Shown: positions 47,700 to 58,530 of the stretch, one piece after another | Numbering within the stretch: position 1 is the first letter of the stretch | Layout: each line of letters opens with the position of its first letter | DNA from: Lepidonotus clava | Taxonomy: Eukaryota > Annelida > Polychaeta > Phyllodocida > Polynoidae | Reading direction: 5' to 3' | Length of the DNA stretch: 64,000 nucleotides | NCBI GenBank assembly: GCA_936440205.1 | Contig: OW387149.1 | Location: 31,092,966 to 31,156,965 of the forward strand | Position numbers and translations under genes: made by a program | The notes under the pieces: generated by a model | What the model saw: only the letters and a program-made list of their open reading frames with translations | Database searches by the model: none | What the model was told of the DNA's origin: nothing

Positions 47700-50600
47700 G
47701 TAAGTCAAATAACCAATTTTATCTGTTCGTTATCAATTAAGACTAATATGCAACCAAGGAATGTTTACATATCACAATTAATATCACAATGTAAGCTCAT
47801 ATACAGAACACTTTTGACAAAACCTTACATACTATATGAATGTTATATAATACCAAACATTCTATCAATTATACCAAACATTCTATCAATTATAACTTCT
47901 AAGTACTATTAAGTTAACGATAAACCAGGCTTCTCAAACCTAAAACAAGAAAACACAATCTTAAGTTAAGTCTGAAAGACAAGGAACCAATCTAAGTTAA
48001 GTCTGAAAGACAAGGCGATGTCCCTCCTACCAATAACAAATCCGAAAAATAAAGCAAAGACAAGGCAATGTCCGCAAAGACAAGGCAATGTCCCTCCGGA
48101 CAAGGCAATGTCCCTCCAATGCAATGTCGTCCGCAAAGACAAGGCAGTGTCCCCCCTTGTGACGACTAGATCTGCAAACCAAAAATCATCCTACAAGTAA
48201 CGGCTCTGCAAACCAAAAATCATCCTACAAGTAACGACTCTTAGATCTGTGAACCAAATCATCCAGCGTGATCATCAAAACCTTATTTCATAAGATTCAT
48301 TCGCCGTCCCTGTGATAAGACTAATTGAAGTTTCACAAGGTGAAACTTTAAAGTTAATCGCACATTCAACTAATATCCCGCAAACATCTCAAAAACGATT
48401 ATCATAATCATATGCTAACCGTAATATAAATAACCTTGGATGTCGATACAGTGTAAAACCGACAATAACCACCCATTTGAAAGAACAGTAAAGTAATTCG
48501 ATAGAACAAAGCGCTATTCAAGCCAAGTTTCAGTAAGAATAGAAATCAAACATGAGTCAACTCTCGAGATTCCAAATAGAACAAAACATACACTCAAGAC
48601 CTCTAAGTTCTTATCAACGAACGCAACGCAATAAGATTATTCATACTCATATTACCTAAAGCCTTATTCCGCGTCCCCTTATCATGTCAAATTACCCTCC
48701 TAACACTACATTTATAAAACAGGAAACGAATGTTACACTGACATCTAACTAAGTTCAAACTTAATCTGAAATCAAATACTTATTAAGATTTCTCTTCCAA
48801 GCTTCATTACAATTTATCTGAAACACTTAATAACCTTTCAAAATAAACCGTAAATAACTGAATGAACGAGCAAGCCTGTTTAAAACCTTTGTTCATGAAT
48901 GTAAACCAAATGATTATTAAGATAATACAAACCAAATGAATGATTGAATGAAACCTGGAGTGAACCTCACCATCGACATACTGTAGACATAATTCAATGT
49001 GAAGGATTATGAGTTGGACATGGACTTATATTGAGTTCAAACCTCAGCCCAACCTAGTATGAATGAATGAATGAAATGAAAACCAAGATAGCAACGAAAA
49101 CCAAGTTCACGTATAGTGTTGTCATCTATCTAGATTGTCGAGCAACGTTTTCGTCTTCAAAGATAACAGCGATTCTGACAAGAATCATTTCTCAACCACC
49201 GTGATGCAAAAAGTAGTCAATTCACAACCACCATGACTCAGAAAGTCGTCATGCAAATGAACTGCACACTGAAATAGGTACTCCATAGACAGTAACACGG
49301 CTGCGATTTAGATGATATGCAAATCAGTGACTGTGATTTATAGACAGTCTATGCATGAACAGAACTTTGTAACAATTCACTTATTAGACAGAAATCCAAA
49401 AAGTCAAGAAAGGATTGGTGTCTGTTGAAGTGAAGAAAGGAATGGTGTCGTTATTAAAAATTGAAACTGACAAAATGAATTCTCTGACAAATAACGAAAC
49501 ATTCGAATAGGTGATTCGTCAATATGCAAGTCAACTAAAGACCAAGCAAGTTTGAATGTACGTGGTCCAAAAGTAACAATGCAGATGAATTGCAAGCTGG
49601 AACGGTTACTCCACAAATAACCAAGTAAGTTTGAATGTACAGAGCCCAAAAGTAGCAATGCAAATGAATTGCAAGCTGAAACGGTTACTCCATAGATAAT
49701 AACAAACTTGAATGGTAATACGCAAAAGAACAATGCAGATGGAACTTGACGCTAAACAGATACTCCATAGATAACTACTATCCAGGATGTCGAATCTCAA
49801 GCAAGTTTGAATAGCAAAGAATAATACAAATGGACTGAATGCTCAAAACAATCACTACATGAGCAATTACCCAAGATCTCATCAATTGGCTAATCAATTC
49901 CAACAGTAGTCCTCACATTAACCATAACAGGTTTCAGCTGGCAGGGAGGTAGATGCTGCGGCTAGTAGAAAAGTCTGCTCCGAAGCAGTCCAAACACCAC
50001 CCCAACCATCAGTCCTACAGTCGCCACCTGTCAATCTACCGCCAACAGTACACAACGGTGAGTCACATCAGGCTAATCCTCCAACACCTCACGCTGCACA
50101 ACCTCAGATTCCCGTCACTGAAGGAATAGACGGGAAGAACCAAGAGACATTCTTATAGGTGATTCTATCATCCGTCATGTCAGGCTTACCAGAACTCAGA
50201 GAACGGAAAAGTACATTATGGGAGGAGCATGCATTGAAAATGTGACAGAGCGCCTTCAATACATCATAGGTGATGTAAAAGTAGAGAAACTCATCCTATC
50301 GATAGGTACAAATAATGTTCCAACTTCTATGAGAACGCAGAGAACATCACAAAGATCACAAACTTGACAACAGAAATCACAAACCTGATGATCTGATATT
50401 CGAAAATGATGTCCACAAACCACATTCGAACTGGTAAGATATGTCAAAATCTAATCAATTAAACTTGACAGAATAGGTAAACGGGGGATCAAAACCCTAT
50501 AATCATTTTTGTTATACCATATCCTTAATGATGAATAGAAAAAAAACATGAAAACCAACCCTGTGAAAATAAAAGAATTGTCAAAAATATCACACCTTGA

Positions 50601-53016
50601 CCACGACGAGTCACACGAACACGAGACAACAGAAGATGCATTAGAATACCTTATGCACTAGGCAACAGAAAATGCATTGGAATACTTGTCGCAATTCACA
50701 CTCAAGGTATACTACCTTCAGTTCCATAGAAGATGCATTGTGTACCTTATTAAACAATGCAGAGTCGTGGAATTTCAAATAAGCCTTGTGACAAGTTCTC
50801 CTAAGAATTATGTAAAGGACAAAAGTGAGAATAATAATATTTCATTTATCCTTACTGAAAGTATGGGAGGACCTGACGCTGAACAATGAGTGTGACAATG
50901 TAGGTCTGTGGGTGGTCAAGTCCAAGCGAGTTCGGATTAATGGTTAATACTAGGTCTGCTAATGTTTAAGAACAGAAAATCCTGCAAACAAGAAATTACA
51001 AGATCCTACATGAAGAAAGTAATCAATTCCATCAACACACGTTCATGACATGGACGATGTACAAAAACGGGAAAGTATGGGATTTGTACGGGAAAGTATG
51101 GGAGAGTAAAGGCGTCTTGTGTTCAACTTCAACACAAGAATGTTTAACACGCTCTGGATTGAATTTGTATCAAGGCACATTCGTGATATAAATGATATAC
51201 AGACAAAGATCTCTAGGTTTAAACCTCCTGCTGTATCCCTACCCCATGATTATCTATAGATAACGTTGAATGAATCATGAATGAATGTTACACCAAGAGA
51301 GAATCGAAACCCACTAATCACCCTACTTCTCTAGAACACTTGTTTAGTATGATTAATGATCAAATCTATATGATGAACAACAGAATAGGTAAACAGAAGA
51401 TCAAAACCCTAGGTGCAGACAAATCCACCTTAATCCAAAGAAAACAGTGAATTGTCACAATTGCACACCTCAAACAATTCTTGCTAGTTTGTGAAGAAAC
51501 TCAAAGAAAAACACTAACACCAATCACATTACACGCAGTAACACCTCTGCAAAGAACTACTAGATATAGACGGATTTACCGCTACGTCACAGCGGTCAGA
51601 AGTGGGAAGGACCGAAATGTTGGTAGGCAGAAGACACTGAGGAGTAGTAAGCACAGTGACAAAATATGACTCTATGCAACGCAGTCATTCAAGAAACCAA
51701 TTGAAACGAATTCCGCTTTAGAAATCCGAATCCGCAATGAAAAGCATGAACTGAATTGTCCAAATTTCACACCTCGAACACGAGACACACAAACACAAAG
51801 ATACCTTATACACTAAGCAGCAGAATAACAGAAGATGCAATGGAATACTTGTCACAATTCACACTCAGCACAAGTTGAAACCTTTTCAGAAATCAATTTC
51901 TGATTGATGCTGGGTCCACTAATGTTTAAGAACAGAAAAATCCTGCAAGCAAGAGATTACAAGATCCTGCATGAAGAAGGTAATCAATTGGATTTTCCAT
52001 CAACACACGTTCGTGACATGGAGGATGTACAGACACGAGACAGTAAAAGACGACTTGTGTTCAATACAGACTTTCTGGATTGAATTTGTATCAAGGCACA
52101 TTCGCGATATAAATGATATACAGACAAAGATCTCTAGGTTTAAACCTCCTGCTGTATCCCTACCCCATGATTATCTATAGATAACGTTGAATGAATCTTA
52201 TGAATGAATGTTACACCAAGAGGGAATCGAAACCCAAAAACCATTTTTACTGGAAATAACTTCAGGTGGCGCCACCTTTCGTAGAATGAATGTTATACCA
52301 AGAGGGAATCGAAACCCAATAACCATTTTTACTGGAAATAACTATGAATGAATGTTACACCAAGAAGGAATCGAAACCCAAAAACCATTTTACTGGAAAT
52401 AACTGAACGTTGAATGAATCTTATGAATGAATGTTACACCAAGAGGGAATCGAAACCCAAAAACCATTTTTACTGGAAATAACTGAACGTTGAATGAATC
52501 TTATGAATGAATGTTACACCAAGAAGGAATCGAAACCCAAGAACCATTTTTACTTGAAATAACTTATGATGAATGAATATGTCAAGAAAGAATCGATGAA
52601 TGTTACACCAAGAAGGAATCGAAACCCCAGAACCATTTTACTGGAAATAACACGAATGAATCTTGTGAACGAATCTATGAATGAATGTTTCTTAAAACCT
52701 AATAACCACTTGACTTAACTGACAATTCAAGAAAGAATTTATTCAATCAAACAAATGATAGGTTTTGTTCTCAACAAAACAAACAAAACCTATTTCTCAA
52801 CAAACCTAACTTAACAAATAAAACCACTCACGCTTAGTCAAAACCACTCACACTAAACCATCCAGAAATACAAGACTAAGAAATAAACTAAACTAAATTG
52901 AAATTAGCAATTTCATTTACATACGCATATTGTAAGAAATAACTAAATATAATCCTACAAAGCAATTTCATTTACATGCATATATATTAATTACGAATCA
53001 TTCTACTACTTTACAG
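47700..53016 (+). other. Long repeat-filled candidate intron, element 2
   Basis: From the donor to TACTTTACAG. Filled by tandem repeats: GACAAGGCAATGTCC units (48010-48150), units of roughly 80 bases with AATTGCAAGCTGRAACGGTT (49540-49780), and roughly 62-bp units with TTACACCAAGAGGGAATCG (52190-52670). A perfect 14-bp palindrome AGGTGGCGCCACCT is at 52265. Two related blocks, 50945-51313 and 51905-52232, share GATATACAGACAAAGATCTC. Eight times longer than the element 1 intron. Confidence 0.5.
50143..50367 (+). pseudogene. SGNH/GDSL-hydrolase-like fragment, LINE ORF1 type
   Basis: Reads RDILIGDSIIRHVRLTRTQR, then YIMGGACIENVTERLQYI, then EKLILSIGTNNV. The GDS, GG and GTN blocks mark the SGNH esterase fold, found in ORF1 proteins of CR1/L2-type LINEs. 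Only about 75 codons are open and no reverse transcriptase was seen next to it, so it is a remnant inserted into the intron region. Confidence 0.5.
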
Positions 53017-54186
53017 GCTAGCAAACATTCAACCGGAACCAAGCACTACGACAAGAATTACCCTCACTCGGACAATCCTGTAACTATGAATTCAGACTTT
53101 CTAATTCTAATGTACAATCCTAAAGCAAATCCTACAACTATCAATTATAATGTACAATCCTATAACAAAATTAAAATTAATAAATCCAATTACCTTAATC
53201 CGATTCTGCACCTCTTCTCACGAACTGAAAATATAGCATATAAATATTCATCAAACGATAAACAAATCTATATTTCTTCTCACTTCAGAACTTCTATCAC
53301 TCATCAAACGATCACAAAACCGAACGGACGAACAACCAAGCCAGCATCCAACCTTACACCATATCACTTGACCTTACGATCCACTTTGTCTTCAATACAA
53401 AGTACAACACGCGTACAAACATCAACACACACAAGTACATCTTCAAGTACGCACAAAACCAGCACTCCAACCCCACAACAACCTACACAATCAACAACTA
53501 AACAATCATCTAACCGAAACTTTACAAAGCAACTACCTTCACATAATACGACGCACCCTCCTACACAATCTACACAACCTACGCACCCTCCAACACAATC
53601 TACGCACCCTCCAACACAATCTACACAACGACCTACACAACCTCTTAAACATACACCACAGGAACCTATGCAGCCTTCTCACAAACAATCAACTCAACGC
53701 AACTGGGCACCACAACCAACTACAACAAAAAGTCGCACCTTACAACTATACACAACTTACACTTCAACCACACTCGCGTATACATCAAATAGCTACACTT
53801 CAACCACACTCGCGCTTACACCAAATAGTCACAACTCGCATCTAAGCTCAACTTTAAAAATAGCGATCGGATTAATTTCTTTTGTAACAATAACCTTGAC
53901 AATAACATTCATCGTACACTTTATAAAACAAAAGCCTAAACAAAAATATAGTCGAACTTATTTTTTAAATCCCAATTATAATTTTGACGATTTTGAAATT
54001 GAAACTAATGACCCAAGACCAATATTCACTCCAAGAGTACCATTACCCGCAAATTTCTTTTACGAACTACCAACCACTGAAATGTATGAAATGGAAATAC
54101 TGCGTCCCGTCGACGAAAATAGCTTTCCTTCGCCACCTCTAGAAACTTTCTCTGAACCACCTCTCGAAACATTCTCTACACTTTAA
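53017..54186 (+). CDS. Glycoprotein gene, candidate exon 2 (mucin-like stalk and membrane anchor), element 2
   Basis: A frame open from the acceptor; its first Met is at 53086. Thr/Ser/Pro-rich stalk with HPPTQSTQ and YTSTTLA repeats, a membrane helix IAIGLISFVTITLTITFIVHF, a basic stop-transfer (KQKPKQKYSR) and a cytoplasmic tail of about 90 residues, longer than in element 1, with a repeated PPLETFS. Whether the gene is intact as a whole is not claimed. Confidence 0.55.
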   Translation, partial: ASKHSTGTKHYDKNYPHSDNPVTMNSDFLILMYNPKANPTTINYNVQSYNKIKINKSNYLNPILHLFSRTENIAYKYSSNDKQIYISSHFRTSITHQTITKPNGRTTKPASNLTPYHLTLRSTLSSIQSTTRVQTSTHTSTSSSTHKTSTPTPQQPTQSTTKQSSNRNFTKQLPSHNTTHPPTQSTQPTHPPTQSTHPPTQSTQRPTQPLKHTPQEPMQPSHKQSTQRNWAPQPTTTKSRTLQLYTTYTSTTLAYTSNSYTSTTLALTPNSHNSHLSSTLKIAIGLISFVTITLTITFIVHFIKQKPKQKYSRTYFLNPNYNFDDFEIETNDPRPIFTPRVPLPANFFYELPTTEMYEMEILRPVDENSFPSPPLETFSEPPLETFSTL

Positions 54187-55824
54187 ATACACACTTTAAA
54201 TACATCACAAAAACTCACTCTCACAAAACACGTTCACTCTCACAAAACACAAAACTTTCACTCTCACAAAACTCTCACAAAACACAATATCAAATATATT
54301 CTCAACAAATACATCATTCGTACTTAAACAAATTTAAATGTAAATACTTATGTACATTATGTAAACCAAATGAATTTACCATTATGCATTGTTATAACCG
54401 AACACCATATGTGAAAAGCTTTACTTGTATATATAAATATTTGTATACATTATGTAAACCCGATGAATTTTAAATTTTATCATTATGCATTGTTATAACT
54501 AAACAAGAGCCGTCCTAGCCTTTTAGAATTAGACATCAATTACCGGTTTAGTCTCAGGACTATTACCAAAAGGAAAAGCCATATCATTATTTGAATCGTC
54601 AGATGCAGAAAATGTAACTATTGACATCCTGACGTCTTTATAAAACGAGTCCTGCTAAACACCATATGTGAAAAGCTCTATTACTTGTATAATTGTCAAG
54701 AATAGTCTCGACAACTAGATTATTGATTGAGTATTCATGAATCCAGATACTCAAATTCTTGTTTACGTCGTTTCATGCTACTTACATATATGTAGATTCT
54801 TTGCAAGAACGTAAAGTAACATAATATATAAAATTATAATATACTCACATCACGTACAACATACGCAAACCCACAAACGAAAGCGAAAACGAAAAGAAGA
54901 TCGCACCTGAAAATATGAAAATATGATTTACTTCTTCTGTTATAAACAAAATAAAATATTTCAATCGCAATGAACTCTTTAGTTTACTTTAAAATATTCC
55001 AATTAGAACAAATGCATCGAATCATAAATTTACATTTTCTACAAATCTTTTCAATCATATCAAACAATGTCAAACTACCTTAATACCGAATCGAAATAAA
55101 CATTTCCTACTAATCATCTAACGAAAAGTTTAAATTCCCACTCTCATCATCTCAAAATTCCACATTTATGTATCGAAAAGTTACATGTCCACCTTAACCT
55201 TGAATATTACCAATCTCTGAATTAACATTTCCACATTTATATATCGAAAAGTTACATCTCCACTCTCAAATATTACCAATCTCGCCTCGACAGTACAGTA
55301 CAGTAAAGAGCAGCTCTTACCTCGGACGTCCCAACGAAACGTCTTGGTCAAATGTGACGCCGCAGGATCCGCGTCGTCTCTTATATAGCTTGTGCATGAA
55401 AAAAACCTTCGAACCGTCTTCCAAGACCGTGAGAAAAGCAAAACCTTTACAACCTAACGTTGAAAAACTTCTCATTACATGACAACACAGAAGCAATAAA
55501 CCAAACATTTTATATAAGCACTAACGTTAAGGCAACGGACACCTGTTACCATCTTCTCAAGTCAAAGTCCCTCTCGCCACTACCGTTCTACCAAGCTGGA
55601 GCCTGGTATGCGAAGATGCCTGTTACACGCAATACACCCTCATAAATCGTAAAAGAAACTGTAGATGAAAACACATTATTATAAATCACTGACTACGACT
55701 GCCATGAGAAAAGGCGTAGAACGACTACCATGAGAAAGGAAGTAGACTTATTTCTAACAATGTAACACGCAATAATAGATTCTTACGATATGAAATAAAA
55801 CAAACCCAATGTGTATCCGGTTCA
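54187..55824. other. Gene-free stretch between glycoprotein and BIR-like genes
   Basis: Contains direct repeats: AACACCATATGTGAAAAGCT at 54400 and 54659; TTATGTAAACC phrases near 54360 and 54460; and TCCACATTTATRTATCGAAA at 55158 and 55229. A GC-richer patch at 55310-55620 has short frames only, none convincing. Confidence 0.55.
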
Positions 55825-56937
55825 TTAATAATCTATTCCAGAACAATCAAAACTCATAATTTCATCTCTACCCATTAAGAACATCTTCTTAAAACAAAAA
55901 TATTTAAAATCCACTATGAATAAATAAAAATCAAACAGAAAATCAGTCTTCTGCAAATAAGTTGCAATCAAACACACGGCTCGCCAACAAGAAGGAGAAA
56001 AAAAGAAATGTTCTAAAATATCATAAGCATTAGAACTCAACGAAAGCCTTAACACAGAATCACCATATTTACAACAAGGAATACTACCAAATACTGCCTT
56101 ATCTATCTCTAACTTTCTTACAAAAATATGATTAAGCATCTTCTTATAACAATAAGAAATCTCTGAATCCAATAAAGTTATTAACATTTTACTATACCAA
56201 CAACCTGTACTATAAAAATGAGAATCACTAACACATCTTAAACTCAAAGACTTTCCCGGAAAAACACCTAAAGTATCTAGACAATTTTTACCTATTCTAA
56301 AATTACAGAAGAAACATTCGAAAGCTCGACTTTTCAAACCATTACAATAAAACCCCACTCGTGCAAGTATTATCATATAATTCTCTTCCATTAAAGGACA
56401 AAATGTTTTAAAAGAAAATAATCTTTCCTCAAAAGATCTAAATATCTTATTTGTCTCAACGTTCAATTCGCAAAATTTCAACTCTATAATCTTTGACTCT
56501 ATCTTTAAATCAAACCATTTAATATCTTCAAACTGATGTTCATTACTTAAGCACAATATTGAAGACGATTTTGCATGCTCTTTACTTGAACACAAGTCTA
56601 AATTTAAATCTATACTTTCATCTTTCTCCTTTTCAGAAAAATCATTCCTTGGATCAAAAATAATGTCATTATCGTCTAACAAACCTGCAACATCACTCTT
56701 ATCAACTTCAATAAAACTTAAATCACTCTCAGATTCCTTTAAATCTACTTGTGATTCCTTAACCGAATCAAATTTTAACTCATCTAAATCATTATTCAAA
56801 AATCCATCAAACTTGACATTATTATCTAAAATATTCTCTGTAAAAGTAACTAAATCACTATCAAAACTCTCGTTAAATTCATCATCATAAATGTCAGTAA
56901 TGTCTGCTATAAACAAATCATCACAATCTAAGTCCAT
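55825..56937 (-). CDS. BIR-like (IAP-related) protein, element 2
   Basis: 370 residues from MDLDCDDLFIADI, one base past the dUTPase stop; an upstream Met would overlap it. The first half is acidic and Ser-rich. The second half has RSFEERLFSFKTFCPL, then LARVGFYCNG, then AFECFFCNF, and later SHFYSTGCWY: the order R, GFY, CxxC, H, C of a baculovirus IAP repeat. The spacing between CxxC and H is longer than usual and H to C is one short, so it is a divergent BIR. IAP-type proteins block caspase or immune signalling. Absent from element 1. Confidence 0.5.
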   Translation of the reverse strand: MDLDCDDLFIADITDIYDDEFNESFDSDLVTFTENILDNNVKFDGFLNNDLDELKFDSVKESQVDLKESESDLSFIEVDKSDVAGLLDDNDIIFDPRNDFSEKEKDESIDLNLDLCSSKEHAKSSSILCLSNEHQFEDIKWFDLKIESKIIELKFCELNVETNKIFRSFEERLFSFKTFCPLMEENYMIILARVGFYCNGLKSRAFECFFCNFRIGKNCLDTLGVFPGKSLSLRCVSDSHFYSTGCWYSKMLITLLDSEISYCYKKMLNHIFVRKLEIDKAVFGSIPCCKYGDSVLRLSLSSNAYDILEHFFFSPSCWRAVCLIATYLQKTDFLFDFYLFIVDFKYFCFKKMFLMGRDEIMSFDCSGIDY

Positions 56938-56938
56938 A

Positions 56939-57361
56939 CTAATAACCAGAAGAACCAAACCCTAAACTAGAACGAAAACTACTATCTATACTTAAAACTT
57001 CTTCTAATTCTACAATAAATATCCGTTCTATTATAAGCTGGGCAACTCTATCTCCTCTATAAATTCGATATTCAATATCACCAAAATTAAATAACAAAAC
57101 TTTTATATTTCCTCTATAATCCTGATCTATAACACCTGCACCAACATCAATAAAATGCTTCCATGCAAGACCTGAACGAGGTGCTATACGACCATAACAT
57201 TCTGAAGGAAATTCAATTTGAATATCAGTTAAAACTAAAACCTTATCTTTCGGATGAATTACATAATCATACGCACTAAACAAGTCTAATCCTGCAGAAC
57301 ATGACGATGTCCTCTTCGGAGTAAAAGCTCGATCTGTTAACTTTACAAACTTCATTTTCAT
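56939..57361 (-). CDS. dut: dUTPase (trimeric type), element 2
   Basis: 140 residues. Motifs AGLDLFSAYD, PRSGL, GVIDQDYRGN, RVAQLI and GFGSSG are all seen. Closely similar to the left dUTPase (for example [12 protein letters not shown] against [12 protein letters not shown]). First gene from the right end of element 2 and tightly followed by the BIR-like gene. Confidence 0.92.
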   Translation of the reverse strand: MKMKFVKLTDRAFTPKRTSSCSAGLDLFSAYDYVIHPKDKVLVLTDIQIEFPSECYGRIAPRSGLAWKHFIDVGAGVIDQDYRGNIKVLLFNFGDIEYRIYRGDRVAQLIIERIFIVELEEVLSIDSSFRSSLGFGSSGY

Positions 57362-57849
57362 GCTTATCTCAAGAAGATTTCATAGTACGAATAATAAAAT
57401 AAACCACCGCATCCTACAATTTGCGCAAACAGGGTGATCTCAAAAACATTTCGAGAAACAACCAAAACCAAATTCTCACAATTAAAAAACTATCTCACCA
57501 CATGTGCAGTCCTTACAGACGACAAAGCGTAACCTTTCTCAAGACCTTGCTTCAACATGTCACGTACGCCACATGAACATAAGAAATAACAAACCAAGTT
57601 ATCTAAATACATGTGTTCGCATAAATCAAATAAAAAATAGTGGAGGCAACAGAAACGGTGAAGAGTCTAACATAAAGATACGTCACCACTGCCTGTTTCG
57701 TACAATAACAACCCCATAAACGATAAAATTAGAAACTTTAAGCTAACACCGACAAATTCAGTATTCAACTCTGCTTCTCAAAGTAAAAGAAACGATCAAA
57801 AGTAACTGGAACTAAACTTGATCTGTTTCTCAAAGTAAGAGAAGGAAGG
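57362..57849. other. Right flank of element 2
   Basis: No gene recognised. The true right end of the element is probably here, but no copy of the boundary repeat or an inverted terminus was seen. Confidence 0.5.
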
Positions 57850-58093
57850 TGTTCAGTTTGAACTCGATCTGTTTTCTGGGTGGGGGTAACTCAAGTTCAG
57901 GAGTAACTCAAATTCAGTTTGAACTCGATCTGTTTTCTAGGGGGGGTCAAAAAAGTAGCTCGAGTTCAGTTTGAACTCGATCTGTTTCTAAGAAGGGGGG
58001 GTCAAAATAATAGCTCGAGTTCAGTTTGAACTCGAGCTGTTTCTAAGGGGGGGGGGTCAAAATAATAGCTCGAGTTCAGTTTGAACTCGAGCT
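57850..58093. repeat. G-run and hairpin tandem repeat
   Basis: About five units of 50-60 bases. Each joins GAGTTCAGTTTGAACTC, a hairpin that reaches 12 bp in the last two copies (58012-58038, 58067-58093), to a run of 5-10 G followed by TCAAAATAAT. G-runs could pair as a quadruplex between units. Confidence 0.8.
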
Positions 58094-58147
58094 ATCCCTA
58101 TACTACTTCTGGGCCTTTCAGCACTGACCGTGTGACATCATAATGAG

Positions 58148-58369
58148 GGGAATTCCCTCTATAAATAATTAGGGATTCCAAGGTCTATGAATGATTAAAG
58201 ATTAAAAAATGTTGCTAACGATAAATGCCTGTATGTGGCCAAATATGCAAATTTGGTTTTGAAGCAGATATTACTTAATATATGTTCCTAAGATGGGGGA
58301 TTCCCTTTCATGGATGAATGGGAATCCCCATTAACTCACCGTTTGACCTCACTAATTTGGGGATTTCCC
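58148..58369. promoter_or_regulatory. Four kappaB-like motifs
   Basis: GGGAATTCCC (58148), GGGGATTCCC (58296), GGGAATCCCC (58320) and GGGGATTTCCC (58359) all fit GGGRNNYYCC on one strand or the other. The middle two also form a 10-bp perfect hairpin. Confidence 0.4.
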
Positions 58370-58445
58370 TTACAAAATTAGTCAAATTACAAGTTTGTTC
58401 TAGTGAATTTTCTGTAATTGCCAGAACGGCCTAACTAATTATCTC

Positions 58446-58451
58446 CGCCCC

Positions 58452-58482
<31 letters not shown>

Positions 58483-58530
58483 AAAGAAAAAGAAAAAAAA
58501 AAAAAAGAAAGAAAGAAAAGAAGAAGAAGA
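58446..58530. repeat. Homopolymer and purine tract
   Basis: About 26 C followed by an A-rich/AG tract. The repeat-derived frame on the minus strand is not a gene. Confidence 0.95.

Larger units (their letters stand above)
26710..57800 (-). mobile_element. Element 2: Polinton/Maverick (adintovirus-like)
   Basis: Same gene set, order and orientation as element 1, but by eye only around half of residues agree in core proteins such as PolB, so it is a different lineage. It adds a dUTPase and a BIR-like gene at its right end and has two, not one, small hydrophobic virion genes. The glycoprotein intron is swollen to 5.3 kb by repeats, including a LINE-type ORF1 fragment. Outer limits are approximate: left at the boundary repeat, right just after the dUTPase; no terminal inverted repeat was found. 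Core genes look whole; perhaps a break or so in the glycoprotein gene. Confidence 0.8.

Noticed and set aside
49404-49800. Two hydrophobic minus-strand frames
   Set aside because: Products of the roughly 80-bp tandem repeat in the intron region.
51971-52180. 69-codon plus-strand frame
   Set aside because: Part of a block present twice in the intron; may be the tail of the same old retroelement but cannot be shown.
55181-55645. Several short frames in a GC-richer patch
   Set aside because: No motif, splice context or conservation.
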